From: Notospermus geniculatus
Taxonomy: Eukaryota > Nemertea > Pilidiophora > Heteronemertea > Lineidae
Length of the DNA: 64,000 nt
Assembly (NCBI GenBank): GCA_002633025.1
Contig: NMRB01000358.1
Location: 86,880 to 150,879 of the forward strand
Direction of reading: 5' to 3'
The notes beneath the pieces were generated by a model. The model worked only from the letters and a program-made list of their open reading frames with translations, made no database searches and was not told the DNA's origin. Positions 12,855 through 25,400 of the stretch are shown one piece after another. Position 1 is the first letter of the stretch. The number at the start of each line of letters is the position of its first letter. A program made the position numbers and the translations under genes.

Positions 12855-15317
12855 TGTACACGTACACGTACACGTACATGTACATGATTATTTGCTGCGT
12901 AGTATACCAGGAAATGCAGGTGCCTGGCCAGTGACATTTATGGTGTTCTTTCAAGGCGAGGAACAGAAGATTAAAGCACTGATGTCCTCGTAGTGTACTC
13001 AGCTTTGAGAATGAGAATGAGACGGCGATGAAAAGAAAGGCAGGGGCCAAGGTCCTTGATCACGTGGGCGAGGCGTGGTACTACGTGTGTATGCTATGTA
13101 AGATTTAATCACACACTCTGCTTTTATTTGATTTGATTATTTTTTACTCTTGGCGTACACCCAAGAAAAACAGACGACGGAAACGTATAATGCAATCCGA
13201 GATGGTGAGACCGGATTAGTTTTGTGATAGTGTTATGATGTCTGACGTAGACGGTCTTTTTTCGAGGAAGGGTAGATTGTGGCTAGTCTTATCAGCATCA
13301 GGGGCTTAGCGCTGTCGCGTTTTTTTATGAATGGCGATGTTCTGATTGGTGGTAAGATGGTGAATGTGTGAAATAGATGGGATTGTACTGTACGTATAGG
13401 TAGTCACGGTGTGTATGAAGACACGTAGGCACACTTTCTTAGATTGTGTGGGAGGATGTTTGGCGGTACTTTTTCACAAACTTACTTTGATATTTGATAA
13501 AAAAGTGGGCACTTTGTTTCGACTCTCTTTAAGTTCTTAATGAGTTATAACAAATTGGTAGTCATAGATTAATTCTATTTTTAATATGTTAGAAGATGGA
13601 GTGTAAAAACACGGCTCGTGGCTCTAGGTTGTTACCTAGTTGCATTTCCGATAACAAAAAATGCGATACCTTTTGAAGTGGCGGATTCATAAGTCGACGT
13701 CGTGATGACGTCAGTTCAGGTAGGTTTCGCGGTCCAACACCTGGCGCATGAAAAGGCTTCCTGTGCTTTCCTCTGGTAGAAGTTGTTGGACGTCTTCTTC
13801 ATTGATCAAAGATTAGCATACTGGGTCACACGGTCAAGGATTGAGTCGTTTCACATGAGTGGACAAAGTAGGCCTACCCGATGTCCGTGATTAAACGCAA
13901 TGCCATTGGGAATAATCGTTTAAGACTGCAGTACACCTAATGCTAAAAACGTGTCCCCAACAACACATAACATCATAAGACTTGCCGATTGGTGGTCAAT
14001 CCGTCTTATCATATTACTGTGTGAAAGCGGTTGAAACTTGTGTGTAAAAATCACACCAAGTCACACGCCTGGAACATAAATCGGGCTATGTCATTCTTGC
14101 GTTTTAAGTTATAATCCAAGTTTAGGTACATATATCATTTCCTGAGGTCTGCTGAAAATGGTCACCGGATCATTTCCACACAGGTTGACTTGAATGGTCG
14201 TACAGGCATGACAGGTGTGACAGGAATCAAAGTCCCCCTGGAATCAAAGTCCGGTCTTCTTGTTCAGCGAGGGATTAGAATATATGGCTATATAGAGACC
14301 ATGATCATTCGAATACAACCTTACAATAGCGGGATATTGTTGGCGGACTTGCATTCCTAGGACGTTGATTCCTGTCACACCTGTAGTCTCCGTTCTTCAT
14401 CTGTTGTTGGTTACATCATTGTTATTCCCAATACATCGACAATCATTATCAGATCACAAAATCAAACGGCCTCATAAACATGTATATATACACTTATTAG
14501 AATTCAGAATCATTCATTGGCTACAACTATCCCTAGTCTGGGAAGAGCAATGCCTACTAATGAAGAAGGGCTCTGATACTGGGGTGCCTCCTGCAATGGG
14601 TTCCACCGCCAGGACCTATTATTTGGTTATTCATTGGTCCCTCTTGCCTCCCTTGGCAGACCCGTCGGAACAAGGAGGTTATGATAAGATTGTTTGGAAC
14701 TAGGCTTCTTCAAGATACTTCGCAATGTTGCTTTCTAGACCCATCTTTGGTACATTATTGACTTGATTGAAGCAAATCTCAAAAGCAGATGAATACAAAC
14801 ATCGGAACGTTGGGAACAAGAAAATAATACAAACTCCTTTCGGCAAGTTCCATTCAGAAATAACTTGCAATTCGCCCACTCTACCCATTACCAACAATAG
14901 CTAGGACTTTTGGTTCTTGACAAAGCTATTTGAAAGCAACAATGTAGCACGCTTCCTATTCACCCAGTCACGATGTTCATTGCATCTACCGGAAATCAAA
15001 TATACCATTTGCGGGAGATGGGACCACTATTGTATAACAGTCTTTCTTATCTACAGCTCACACATATCTTCCTTATTCGCTGCACCTTGTCGATGGTTGG
15101 CCTGCACCTTGCTTTGTCTGCAAGAAGTTCCAACATCAAGGGTATCAGGTTCAAAACTGATATGACAAAACCTTCTTTTTGGGCGTCAATTTTTGCATCC
15201 CTAAACTACAATGCCTTTCCTGCTAACTGAGTGAGAACGTCGTGGTGTAGTCAGTGGTGTTGCAGGTGAAGGGAACCTGCTAGGCGTACATGCTCCGCCG
15301 GTTTTTTTAACCAATGG

Positions 15318-15460
15318 GGATCATATCTCGACAGAGGGCAGCACATTGTAACCATGTCTACAATGGACGCCTTTTGTTTGAGAAATTGATCAGGACCTGG
15401 ATGTCCCTTTCATTTCAATAGTTTTAACCACTAGTGACATCTATTGAGGCAGTGTGCTGG
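15318..15460. repeat. Dispersed repeat, second copy of 6500-6656
   Basis: Same word order and same strand as the first copy; no open reading frame shared between the two. Confidence 0.7.
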
Positions 15461-16306
15461 GGTCCCCATTTGGAATGCATGAACACATGCGTGGACAGAG
15501 GGTCTTTGATGTTGAGAATGCCTAACACCAATATTATGGCTCGTATATAGGATTGAATGTTTTACACGGCTTAACCGTTACGACAAGTGTTCAATTACAT
15601 CATAAATATGATATATTTATGATTACATGTAAAATGGCTCTGAATAAGGACTTTGAGTTTGGAATACAAATGGCATTTTCTCTTAAGATCGAACTGTGTT
15701 TTTCCACTTTGTTTGTGCTCTGATTGGCTTCCCCAGAAAGGCCTACCTTGGACATGTGTGGGCCTTAGAATAGTGTAGTGTTTGTTTAGAAACGTAAAAA
15801 AAGTTTCTAATTACATGTATTTACATTCTAAAACACACCGCGGTAGGTTTTTTCACACTCATGTTACTAATCTTCCTGCTGCACCATCCGGAGGTGACCA
15901 GGCTTAGTCACTTCAGGATATCCAACACCAGTAGTCCACAGGATGGTCGCCGGATGTACGACGCATGCCTTACTAATGTGGCCAAATTGAAAAATGTCCA
16001 CCAGCATGACTCTCCCCACTCAGAAATTAGTCTTTGATATACACGTTATGGTGTAACTTCCACAATGATTGAATGGCATTATCCGTCATCTACGTAATGG
16101 AGACTTATTCCCAGGCAAGCCGGGAAAAATGGGTCCATTCCGTATATACAACATACATCCAGGATTTCTGCTTTTATATTTTTCTGCACGTCAAATTCTC
16201 CAAGTTGTGACAGTGTTCAATCTATCTTCTTATCATTTCAAAACCAAAGGTCTTTTCCAAGGGCACATCATTCATATCGCTTACCTCAACTTATACCTGC
16301 CATGAC

Positions 16307-16398
16307 TAGACTGCCATTCCACTGCCGCGGCGCTAATGTCGGCGTGGAACGGACGGCAGCGCCGCGGAGAGGAGGGGGCAAAGACGGGAACCAGCCTA
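16307..16398. mobile_element. Hairpin MITE family A, copy 2 (diverged)
   Basis: TAGACTG...GACGGGAACCAGCCTA with a GC-rich core containing GCCGCGG. The arms are more eroded than in the other copies. Confidence 0.7.
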
Positions 16399-16962
16399 TG
16401 CCATGACGTGACTGAAGTCGGCCATGGTTCAGAACTGTCTGCCTGTGGTTTGGAGGTATAGCCAATCAGAGTCTGGAATCCTCTTATGCATGCAGGGAAG
16501 ATGATCGGACTGCCAAAAGTCAAACAACGTCTATCATGATCCGGATATGAATCTATCTTTTTCTGAGGTTCTCTGTTGAAAATGTTTTCCATCCATATCC
16601 GCGCTGAGAAAATAACATCGCTGAGCAAATCATAACGCTTTTGAGGACATGTCGTGGGATTTTGCTATGCAACGGTGCCGTTCATCTATCACAACTTCCC
16701 AGCGTTTGAAAGTAGACATAAGACCGCCTTGTTTGCTCTCTTGAGTGTTCGGAGCCTCAAACATGCTGTAAGATGCGATGTGATTGAAACTTGGCCACTA
16801 AATCGAGTGGTCATTTATCGCCTGTTACCACTTCGACCGCTCACGTATGAAGCAGTAATGAACTGTCATAAGCTGGTTTCATGATGACAGGTTAGTTATC
16901 GCCAACTTTGTGGATTTGCTAAAAGCATCTGGGGTCACGACCTAGGGGAATCCCTCCGGCTA

Positions 16963-17284
16963 ATCAGCATCCCGCACACGTGTAGGACGAAGACCCGAGA
17001 CAACAATACCCATCAGATCTTCGTATTCTGTGAATCCACTCCTGCTGACCTTCCTTTGGGTCACGTTCTTCAGCGACAACCAGCTTCAAGTGTCTGGCTG
17101 CTGATAGCAGGCGTTCGGAGAATTTGAATGGCTTGTCGCGTGGTCGCCACAGGGGTTTGTCCAAGAGGCGGTGTCTCACAGCTCTTGGCCTGTTGTCTCT
17201 GCAAGTAACGTAGGAACACGATGCCTTCATAATACGTGGCCGTATGCACCAAGCCAAGATCATCTTGAACTCAGGTTGAGCCAC
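16963..17284 (-). pseudogene. Possible decayed MCM-helicase-like coding fragment
   Basis: On the minus strand two overlapping frames look protein-like. One has YLQRQQAKSC then TPVATTRQAIQILR. The next frame, continuing where the first fades, has LLSAARHLKLVVAEE followed by DPKEGQQEWI. Read across a frameshift this resembles the MCM C-terminal element TTRQLE-x-LIRL-x-EARA and the acidic stretch after it. One 106-codon ORF covers part of it, with no clear splice sites. A palindrome (17272-17349) abuts its 5' end. The match is from memory and short, so chance or another family is quite possible. Confidence 0.25.
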
Positions 17285-17349
17285 AACTTTTCCATTGTCA
17301 CATCATGCCGTGGCAAATCTGAACAATAGAAAAGTTGTGGCTCAACCTG
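17272..17349. repeat. Palindrome at 5' end of the MCM-like fragment
   Basis: CAGGTTGAGCCACAACTTTT (17272) is the exact inverse of AAAAGTTGTGGCTCAACCTG ending at 17349, with a 36-bp loop. Confidence 0.85.
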
Positions 17350-18158
17350 AATGCAAGATAATCTTCGTTTATATAGCCTGGAAACCACTGTAATGGAAAC
17401 GGGCCTTTGGTCACGTCACGTCCCACGAGAGAGAGAAGCCAAGATTTTTCAGTTAGTAGAGGAACACAGAGAATTCTGTCACTCTACTGTAGCCCAATAC
17501 AATGAGGGGAAACGCTGAGAAGCGGAAACGCCGTGGCACTTAACACCGGGAGTCAAAAATTCAGTACAAAATGTAGTTTCCCCAGCGTTCTCATTCACTG
17601 CTCCTCGCAACAAGATGAGACAGCAATGATTGGGCAAACAACGGATCTCGTCGCCAAAGTATCAATTTGTTTGGTATACCAGTCATTTAAAGCCAATCGA
17701 TTTGCCAGCAATTGGTGTAGCTCCCTAGAAAAGATCGATTGCTTTGCGCTGGCATTAATGACTTTTCAGTGTGATTTATCATCAGCGTTTCTCAAATGTT
17801 TGTATTTCAAGCGGCGTGTTTAAAATGTCGTGATTGTAGATGGAGGGATGAGATTAGATAAGTCAATTTGAAGAGAGCAGTGTAAGAGACGAGGAGTCAG
17901 CACGCATCGCGCCTGATTCTCTGACTTGATTACCTCAAAACTTCGAAGGCATTTTGGAAAGTTTTTCTGTTCTTTGTTGCTTTCAATCTTTCCAACAAAG
18001 ATGGCGGTCTAACAGTTCTCAATACATGACGTCAGAAGCTTAATACCATTCAATGCCCGCTGGAACACAAAGTCATGGAATACGTTTCGCAAGGCCTTTA
18101 TAACATAAACCCACATGCAAACATGGTCACTGTACTGACTATCTCAAGTGGTCACTGA

Positions 18159-18425
18159 ACTGAAAAAAAATCCTAATCATGTTGAGTACTTTCGGGGTAC
18201 TCGTTTTGTCCGTGAGATGAGTAGAAAGGTACTCATATTGAGTAGAAAGGTACTTATAGCGAGTAGAAAGATACTCATAGCGAGTAGCAAGGAACTCCAA
18301 ATGCAGCTCCTTGGCCCGATGAGTACCCAATTAGTACCCAATCAGTACCTTTCTACTCATCTCACGGACAAAATGACTGATGAGTAGCCCAAAGTACTCA
18401 ACATGAGCCGACATTTTTTTTCAGT
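18159..18425. mobile_element. Foldback element CTGAAAAAAAATC.../...TTTTTTTTCAG with internal repeats
   Basis: Arms share GTACTTTCGGGGTACTC-like words and GTCCGTGAGATGAGTAGAAA, which returns inverted as TTTCTACTCATCTCACGGAC. Between them GAGTAGAAAGGTACTCATA is repeated three to four times. It is inserted inside a GACTATCTCAAATGGTCACT minisatellite (18118-18600). Confidence 0.75.
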
Positions 18426-19388
18426 GTGAACTGACTATCTTAAATGGCGATTGTACTGACATGACTGACTATCTCAAATGGTCACTATCCTATAAGTTCG
18501 CTATACAGACTATCTCAGATTGTCAGTGCACTGACTATCTCAAATGGTCACTGTAGGCCTAATGACTATCTCAAATGGTCACTGCACTGACTATCTCCGG
18601 TCTTCTAATGATTTACGAAAGTGAAAACTCTGTTGGTACTGAGACACCTTCTTGCATCTCAATTCATCTCGAATAATAACAACCGCAAAACAGTAAACCT
18701 GTTCTTGGAAATGATTAAGCACATCATCAGCCATAAGTATTGGAAGCCACGATCGTAATGTGTTGTTGCACGTCACCGTAACGGCCAAAGGCTAACGAAC
18801 CAAAGCTTCCGTCGAGGTTCGAGTCAGTATTTCCTTGGCATCGTTTCCTGATCGCGAGCCAACCGACTCTCTTGGCGACCATCAACGGTCCCACCGACCA
18901 TGTTGGCTCATACGAGGCCGTAAGGGTCTAATGTCATGAATATGGAATCATGCTGTTGTTGGGGATAACTTCTTTACAGTTCCCTGATGGGCATGGTGTT
19001 GTTTCCATTGTTTCAGATGGGCCAACGTTACAGGCAAGACTCCAGCATGCTGGAGTCTCCCGTTCTCCTCTGCTTTCGTCTCAAAGGACTGCATAGTAAA
19101 ATCAAGTTGACCAAACGAGAACTTCATCATCACCATATATCTTTACGTGTATTCTGAGCAGTTGCCTGTTGCTTACAAGAGCCAAAGGATAAGATACTGG
19201 ACCCCACATAACCTATGTCTCAGCAACAGCCGTTGTGAATTTGCCATGGTGAACCTTTCCTATGGGCTAACCTCCCAAATGACATGTAATCCTGATCTAT
19301 GGGACGAGACTACGTGACTGAAATGATAGCTTCCTGCTCTAACAAAAGTGTGAAAGTAGAGCCGTGAGACAAATATGGCTGCCGTAAA

Positions 19389-19802
19389 CTACAGCTCTCC
19401 TGACCTGATCTCGCGTGATAATAGAAACACGAGACGTGATTCTTCGGGAACCTCGTGATTGGTGAATAACGTGGCACATGGGAGTTCTGTTATCGAGACC
19501 GAGAGAGCTTGTTGTCTGTTGAGGGGCGTGAATGAACGAAAGCGCAGACTGAAGTCGTTTAGTGCAGAAATGAAGAGTAGAACTCGTCCAACAGGTCTGT
19601 CCATTCGCTGCAGAATCGAAAGATTCGCTCGCTGAACAGATTTATGCTTACATTTCAGTTGCATCACGTCTCTCATGTCATATCTGTTTTCCCCTGAAAA
19701 CGTGTCAAAAACGGATTCGAACGAGAAGCAATCATTTACAACCTCCAGCTGCTTTAACAGCGAAGTCAGGTGCTCTTGTCCTCTGTCGGCAAGTGTCATC
19801 AT
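19389..19802 (-). other. Unassigned 137-codon ORF, possible exon
   Basis: One of the longest ORFs in the non-repetitive part. The N-terminus reads LADRGQEHLTSLLKQLEVVND, an amphipathic helix-like start, and a possible donor (AAAT|GTAAGC) follows at about codon 50. I recognise no domain. The second half is arginine- and phenylalanine-rich without a clear pattern, so if real the exon probably ends at that donor. It could equally be a chance ORF. Confidence 0.15.
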
Positions 19803-20131
19803 TAGCTGTATACATTGTTGAACCTGGTGTAATATTCATGATGATATCGCCCCGGCTTTTATGAAGGTATCGGGGGGTGTGTCGATGCCTGGTCTGGCAT
19901 TCAGGTGGAGAGGCATGCCAAGTCATTAAACCGCTTCTCTATTATTCATCTCAAGAATTAATTGGCCTTGATATGTAGTTACATTTGCCTGTAGGAAGTG
20001 GTTCCCAGAAATCAAACATTTCGCCCCGTAAGCAATGGTGAAGTCGTTTATAATTGATTTGAAGCTTGGAAATGTTACCATGGTGCGATCCATAAAACTC
20101 ACTGTTGGCCACTTGGGGATGTGGTGCACGA

Positions 20132-20233
20132 TTAGACTGGTTCCTGTCTTTGCCGCTCCACCCCGCGGCGCTACTGTCTATTCCGTGGAGTGAGCGCCGC
20201 GGGGTGGAGCGGCAAAGACAGGAACCAGTCTAA
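20132..20233. mobile_element. Hairpin MITE family A, copy 3, with 7-bp target duplication
   Basis: Nearly perfect 102-bp hairpin with ends TTAGACTGG and CCAGTCTAA and core CCCCGCGGCGCT/AGCGCCGCGGGG. TGCACGA flanks both sides (20125-20131 and 20234-20240). The well-preserved arms and duplication point to a recent insertion. Confidence 0.9.
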
Positions 20234-21379
20234 TGCACGATGGACCATGGAAGGACAAATTAAACCTCATTAGTTTCTGATACTAGCCATCATTGTTGCA
20301 AAACTAGTAGAATAAGATTTTTCGAATAGCAAAGGGTTGTTGAAGAAGCTCAAGAGAAAATGATCTTTCCTTTGTTAAATCATTTCCTACATGAACTATT
20401 CTCAATTTTAAGAGAATTTCCTGATTTTAAGATCTGTAATCTTCGAATGCGGATGAGAATGAAGCTTTGTGCTCCAAACGTGACTGTGTTTCGAACGTGA
20501 CCCATTGTGGACCCAGAGATTAACGTGTAAGCCAGTCTTTGATGTCACAGCAGATCTCTCCTTGACTAGCATGCTGTCCTTCCATCATCCAGTTCTCAAG
20601 AAAACATCTCCACAAGCTTCTCAAGTCTCAACACCGCTAATACACTCTCATCTTCACCTTATGTACTGAAAAATAGCCGTAACAGTGCCAAGATTGAATC
20701 AGCTGAGAAGACGTTTCGTCGATTTTCGAGCAAGACTATCGGATTTTTCCAGTATATGAATCGACGGCGAAAGTTGCGCATACCTGGATGTTGCCGGTGT
20801 TGCCATTGTTAGGATCAAAGCCCTATCGCCCACTTGAGATGAGAACGACTAGAATGCTTTTTTCGTTGTTATTACTGAATTGGTGGGTGCACCGGATACG
20901 TTTGTGCATACGACGAAACATCTCCGTTTACCTTATCCTTACTTACTCAACGACGCGAAATGCGAGTTGTCTATGGAACATTTCTTCTGGTTTCAGTACA
21001 TTTATATCTTGGTTTCGTATGTTTTATTTCCTGTATCAGAGATAGCATTGTAAAACAAAATATGGTGTCAGGGCATTACTATTATTAAGACAGGTCATGG
21101 CTCAAAATGAATTACCGCTTTTCTACGAGGCAAAACTTGACGTAAAGTAGTATTTGAGGAAACATGACACGGTACCTCTGTTTGTAAGTACATGTATCTT
21201 CCTTGGTGTAATGCTGACAACGAATTGATATGGCATCCTTCAATATTCAGAACGGGGGGGGGGGTTCTGCGATCTGGACGGTGTATTTGCGAAGGGACAC
21301 GAGGATGGATTACCAGTTGCTGAAGAGAACGACGTTGTGACTTGATTTACAAAATATTTTGGGTACAGCCGCACTTTCA

Positions 21380-21735
21380 CATGGTAACAGAGCGTAGTTC
21401 CATATGGTAGCAGAGCGTAGTTCTACATGGTAGCAGAGCGTACATGTAGTTCCTCATGGTAGTAGAGCATTGTTCCACATGGTAGCAGAGCGTAGTTCTT
21501 CATGGTAGCAGAGCGTAGTTCCACATGGTAGCAGAGCGTAGTTCCACATGGTAGCAGAGCGTACATGTAGTTCCTCATGGTAGTAGAGCATTGTTCCACA
21601 TGGTAGCAGAGCGTAGTTCTTCATGGTAGCAGAGCGTAGTTCCACATGGTAGCAGAGCGTAGTTCCACATCGTAGCAGAGCATAGTTCCACATGGTAGAA
21701 GAGCGTAGTTTTTGGTAGCAGAGCGTAGTTCTATC
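21380..21735. repeat. Minisatellite CATGGTAGCAGAGCGTAGTTC
   Basis: About 15 copies of a 23-24 bp unit with a higher-order repeat of about 120 bp. Minus-strand ORFs through it encode YALLPCGTTLCYHEEL-type repeats and are judged non-coding. Confidence 0.9.
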
Positions 21736-22254
21736 CTCGTTGACAGTTGCAATGTTGTTCATGTCATCTCTGCCTCCCGTGCGGGTCAGAATCCAGCAAG
21801 GACAACTGGCAGTGCTATCTCCAGTCTTGGCCAATTGTTTTAAGCGCTAACCTGGGCACAATATTCGCTAACGACCATTCCTTTAACGTACCGTGAATAT
21901 CTTCGAGTGAACGGCCATTTACTGCATATTTCACCACTTTATGGCCAGGTTACATGGTCCTGGGCCTTGACTCTTGCACTTGGCAACGTATATCTAGACG
22001 TTATTACCAGGGCGCAACAATTACCAATGTTCTCTGCGGACACTTAAGCCTGGATGCGCCATCCGGATAATGGTCGGTGGGCGGAAAACGAACCACCTCA
22101 CCCCAGAACAGATGCTGTAGGGAATACACCCACACGGACAATCTGGGGTGGATAGCCCAGAGTGAGAGCGGGTATATTTGCAGAGAATACAACATCATCT
22201 AACTAATATCTGGTAAACATCACTTGATGATTTTTTTATTTTCTGTCGTTGCAG

Positions 22255-22407
22255 ATAAACCCTACCTCTCCATCGACCGCCGTTCGCACAAACGGACACC
22301 AATTCGTCATATCGTTTGTTAGAGCATTTATATCAAGATGTTGTTCTGTAGTTGGATACGACTCCAAGACTTCGTTTGTTTTGCTTTCGTCCTAGGATTA
22401 GTAAGAG
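22255..22407 (+). CDS. Candidate exon 1: 5' UTR tail plus signal peptide
   Basis: A T-rich tract ending GTTGCAG at 22254 is a good acceptor, so this is probably the second exon of the mRNA, with an unseen 5' UTR exon upstream. The ATG at 22338 opens 23 codons: a short N-terminal region with one arginine, a hydrophobic core (FVCFAFVLGLV), then AGAG|GTAAGT, a near-consensus donor at 22408. This reads as a secretion signal. It leaves one base (G), exactly what exon 2 at 44007 needs to give Asp. The link is inferred from phase (one chance in three) and from the lack of a better start near exon 2. The intron would be 21.6 kb. An alternative is that the exon belongs to another gene. Confidence 0.5.
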
Positions 22408-25400
22408 GTAAGTGGTTTTCACCAATGGTAGGAGGGAGTATCTCACGGGGGGGGGGTGTTGATTGGGTTCAGATCGTTAATTCAGATTCTGATATGTTTC
22501 ATAACTATCACAGTGTCAGTATTCGTCATGTTTTAAGTTAAAGCACATAACAAGCTGTCGCGTGAACGATCTCTCCAACGGCAGTTTTGCCTTTCTGTGA
22601 TTTATGCATTGGAAACCTCCCGTCCGTCTGTGGTTACCTTTTCAAGTTGTGCATCACCAAGAAACTTCTCGATGCGCCTGAAGGTTTCACGCCTTGGTTA
22701 ACTCACTGACAGACTGCCCGTTAATATTTGATCATCAGCTAGAAACCATTATCGACCGGTCCTTACCATGTAATCGACCCTCCGCTGTGCAGGATGGGTC
22801 GCACTTGGGTTTGACGCTGGGTGTGAAAAGAGAATTGTGGCTTTTGTTTTAGGCGTTGATGCATAATTGAGTCGTGAATTGTTGATGTTTTTGTTCTGTC
22901 GTCATATATGCTGACATTTTAGGATTGATTCATGTACTTCTTTCTACATTTCGTCGTGAAATAGACAAGTTAGGAGGGACACTAAAACCAATGTCTTTGA
23001 CAACATTAATAGTTGCTCTGCCTGGGGGCAGGTGTCCTTTCCAAAGAGGTTCAAACAAAATGCCATTCAAAGGAAGAATATCACGCAGGTGCTGGAGAAA
23101 GTGAATATGATAGAATGGAATTTGTCACGAAATTGGTATTGGAAGATGGTGTGGGAAGAGTATTTTAAGTTTTAGTGCTATTTATGTCATGTTTTATAGT
23201 TCTACTCGTGTCGTCAGAGGTTTTTTTTCTCTCTCTCAATCCTTCTTAATTTCTTATCTTTTCTTATTTTCACTGCAGTGTTTTACTATGTCTATTGATG
23301 TAAAGCCCACTGAGATAATTGTATGTAGCGGGCTATAAACATATTAATAATAATAATAATAATNAAGACATTTCGACGTGGCTATTCTACCAAATACATG
23401 TAGATGGTTTGAGGATCTAACTGTGACTTACATTGCATGTAAAATTCTGCACTAATGTGAACATTTGGACCCAAATTCATTGCTTCTCAGTTGCTGACGC
23501 CACCTGTTATGTAGTTGCTGTACTAATAGTACTAAGGACAAAAAGCTGCCTCTTGTGTCCCTTTAACCAGCTGACAGTGATGTGAAGAAACTGCGACCTT
23601 ATTTCCAGAGCTTCCAATAGGAGGACATGGGATACGTAACCTACTGGTTGCTTCTCCCATCCCTACATCAGCTTTGTAGGCCTACAGCAAGAAGATAGTG
23701 AGAGAATGATCCGAAAGTGAACCGTTCTTGTGGTTAGGGGACCGTAGGTCCTTAAACACTTTACTGACAAGGAACTACGGCCCAACCCCGGCCATAACCA
23801 CAAGAACCTATGTCTGTTCAGAGGCGAGGGCCATTGGGGTAGAAAAATGTCCTCACGGAGTAGAGTGCCCTACAAACTTTGTGGAAAACAAATTTCCAGA
23901 TCTTGAAAATCTACCGATATATCAGACTAGCTAATTAATAGTATCACGTCATGACGTCATGAGACGGCGGGCTCCAGTGAGATAAAGTGCTTCTTTTGTG
24001 TTCAAGTAATCATTAACAAATTATAGGCTGAACTTCACCGAAAAAAAGTTCTTTTACCCTGCTCTGTTTGTTGCTGTCGTCAGGTCCAGTGAGTAGTCTT
24101 AGTATTATAAACGACCAATTAGCCGAACATGAGGCTTTTGGTGATTACATGGTCAGATAAACAGTTAATGAAGTGAAGCACAAGTCGTGCTAACGTATCG
24201 ATATGATGAAGACGTCAATGGAATTGTGTTGGAAACGGGGGAATGACGCGTGTACGACATGTACGATGTCGATGTAGCTAATTGAAATTCTGCTCTCATC
24301 AGGGATCGGCTACCTTTGGGGGTTGCATGCTGAAGCTAGGCCTATTATGGCTTGAGTGATCCTTCTGGAAAAGGAGGGAAGCAATGCTGTGTACACGGGC
24401 CGAGATAATTTACTACTCGTGTCTAGAAGGTTACCAAGCCTCATTTCCCTCGTTAAAGCGTCCCTTTTGTTTCAAAATTTGCATTAGGCATAGTTTGGCG
24501 TCATAACTCATTTCTTCATCAAGTGCGTGGAAGTGTGCAACTGTAAGCTAACGCATGAAGGTGTAACCACGTGAGTTATATGTGAACCATGTGGTCTAAA
24601 ACCTAGCGTCCACTAGGGCGCGGACAAGACGCGGAATGCAAATTTAGTGAATCCGCATTCATTCGGCAACCTCTCCGCATATTCTTGAAAGGTTCCGTTC
24701 ACTGTCCTGAACAGTTCGCGGCATTTCTGCACGTTCGGGAAAGGGTAAAACGACCTATAGGACTTGATGCGGAAGCAATGCCGAAATGACACATTTGCTT
24801 CCCGAACCCTTCCTAATGTTGTCGGCGCTCTAGTGGACGCCACCCATAAGGAACGCATCGCCGGCAGTGAGATGTTTCAATTGCCTTAGGGTAGGGACAC
24901 ACCTAAGGGTGGCTGCACACCTAACGCGATTCGTTGACGCATGCGACAACGCCTTTGTTATTTTCCGCCGCACTGCACGCAAACAATTGCGTTGACGCAT
25001 GCGTCGCCCAATCGCATGCGAATCGCGTTAGGTGTGTCCCTACCCTNGTGCGTGGAAGTGTGCAACTGTAAGCTAACGCATGAAGGTGTAACCACGTGAG
25101 TTATATGTGAACCATGTGGTCTAAGGAACGCATCGCCGGCAGTGAGATGTTTCAATTGCCTTATCAGCGACATTAGCTGGGACGTTTTGAGAGGTGACGT
25201 TTGAATACATATCCAGCCTGGTGCTGTCGTGGTCATGCCTAATTACTTCATAGATATATCATATTATCAGTTAATATAATTAGGAGTGCATAGTTCTGTA
25301 TAAAGATTGTATGTCAAATCCAATTTCTTTCGACAAATGTGAAAATTACGCTCACAGAAACGCACCCTATATTTATTAACGTTGAGAGAATTTGCCATTA

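Larger units (their letters stand above)
12855..22254. other. Intergenic or distal 5' region; no gene recognised
   Basis: Besides the listed repeats and two doubtful coding fragments, I see a CGTACA/CATGTA microsatellite (12855-12890), ORFs of 65-112 codons on both strands at 14365-15230 without a recognisable domain, a 20-bp palindrome GACTCCAGCATGCTGGAGTC (19038-19057), and a run of 13 G (21256-21268). Any first 5' UTR exon of the main gene should lie here; I could not locate its promoter. Confidence 0.55.
24523..25163. repeat. Duplicated locus around N at 25047
   Basis: 24523-24599 plus 24847-24888 equals 25048-25163 once the two MITEs are removed. This is the second case of both haplotypes being placed in series. 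Confidence 0.88.

Noticed and set aside
18815-18835. tRNA B-box-like GAGGTTCGAGTC
   Set aside because: No matching A box, acceptor stem or anticodon arm around it.
21454-21834. 126-codon minus-strand ORF
   Set aside because: Repeat-encoded (CATGGTAGCAGAGCG units), no independent evidence.
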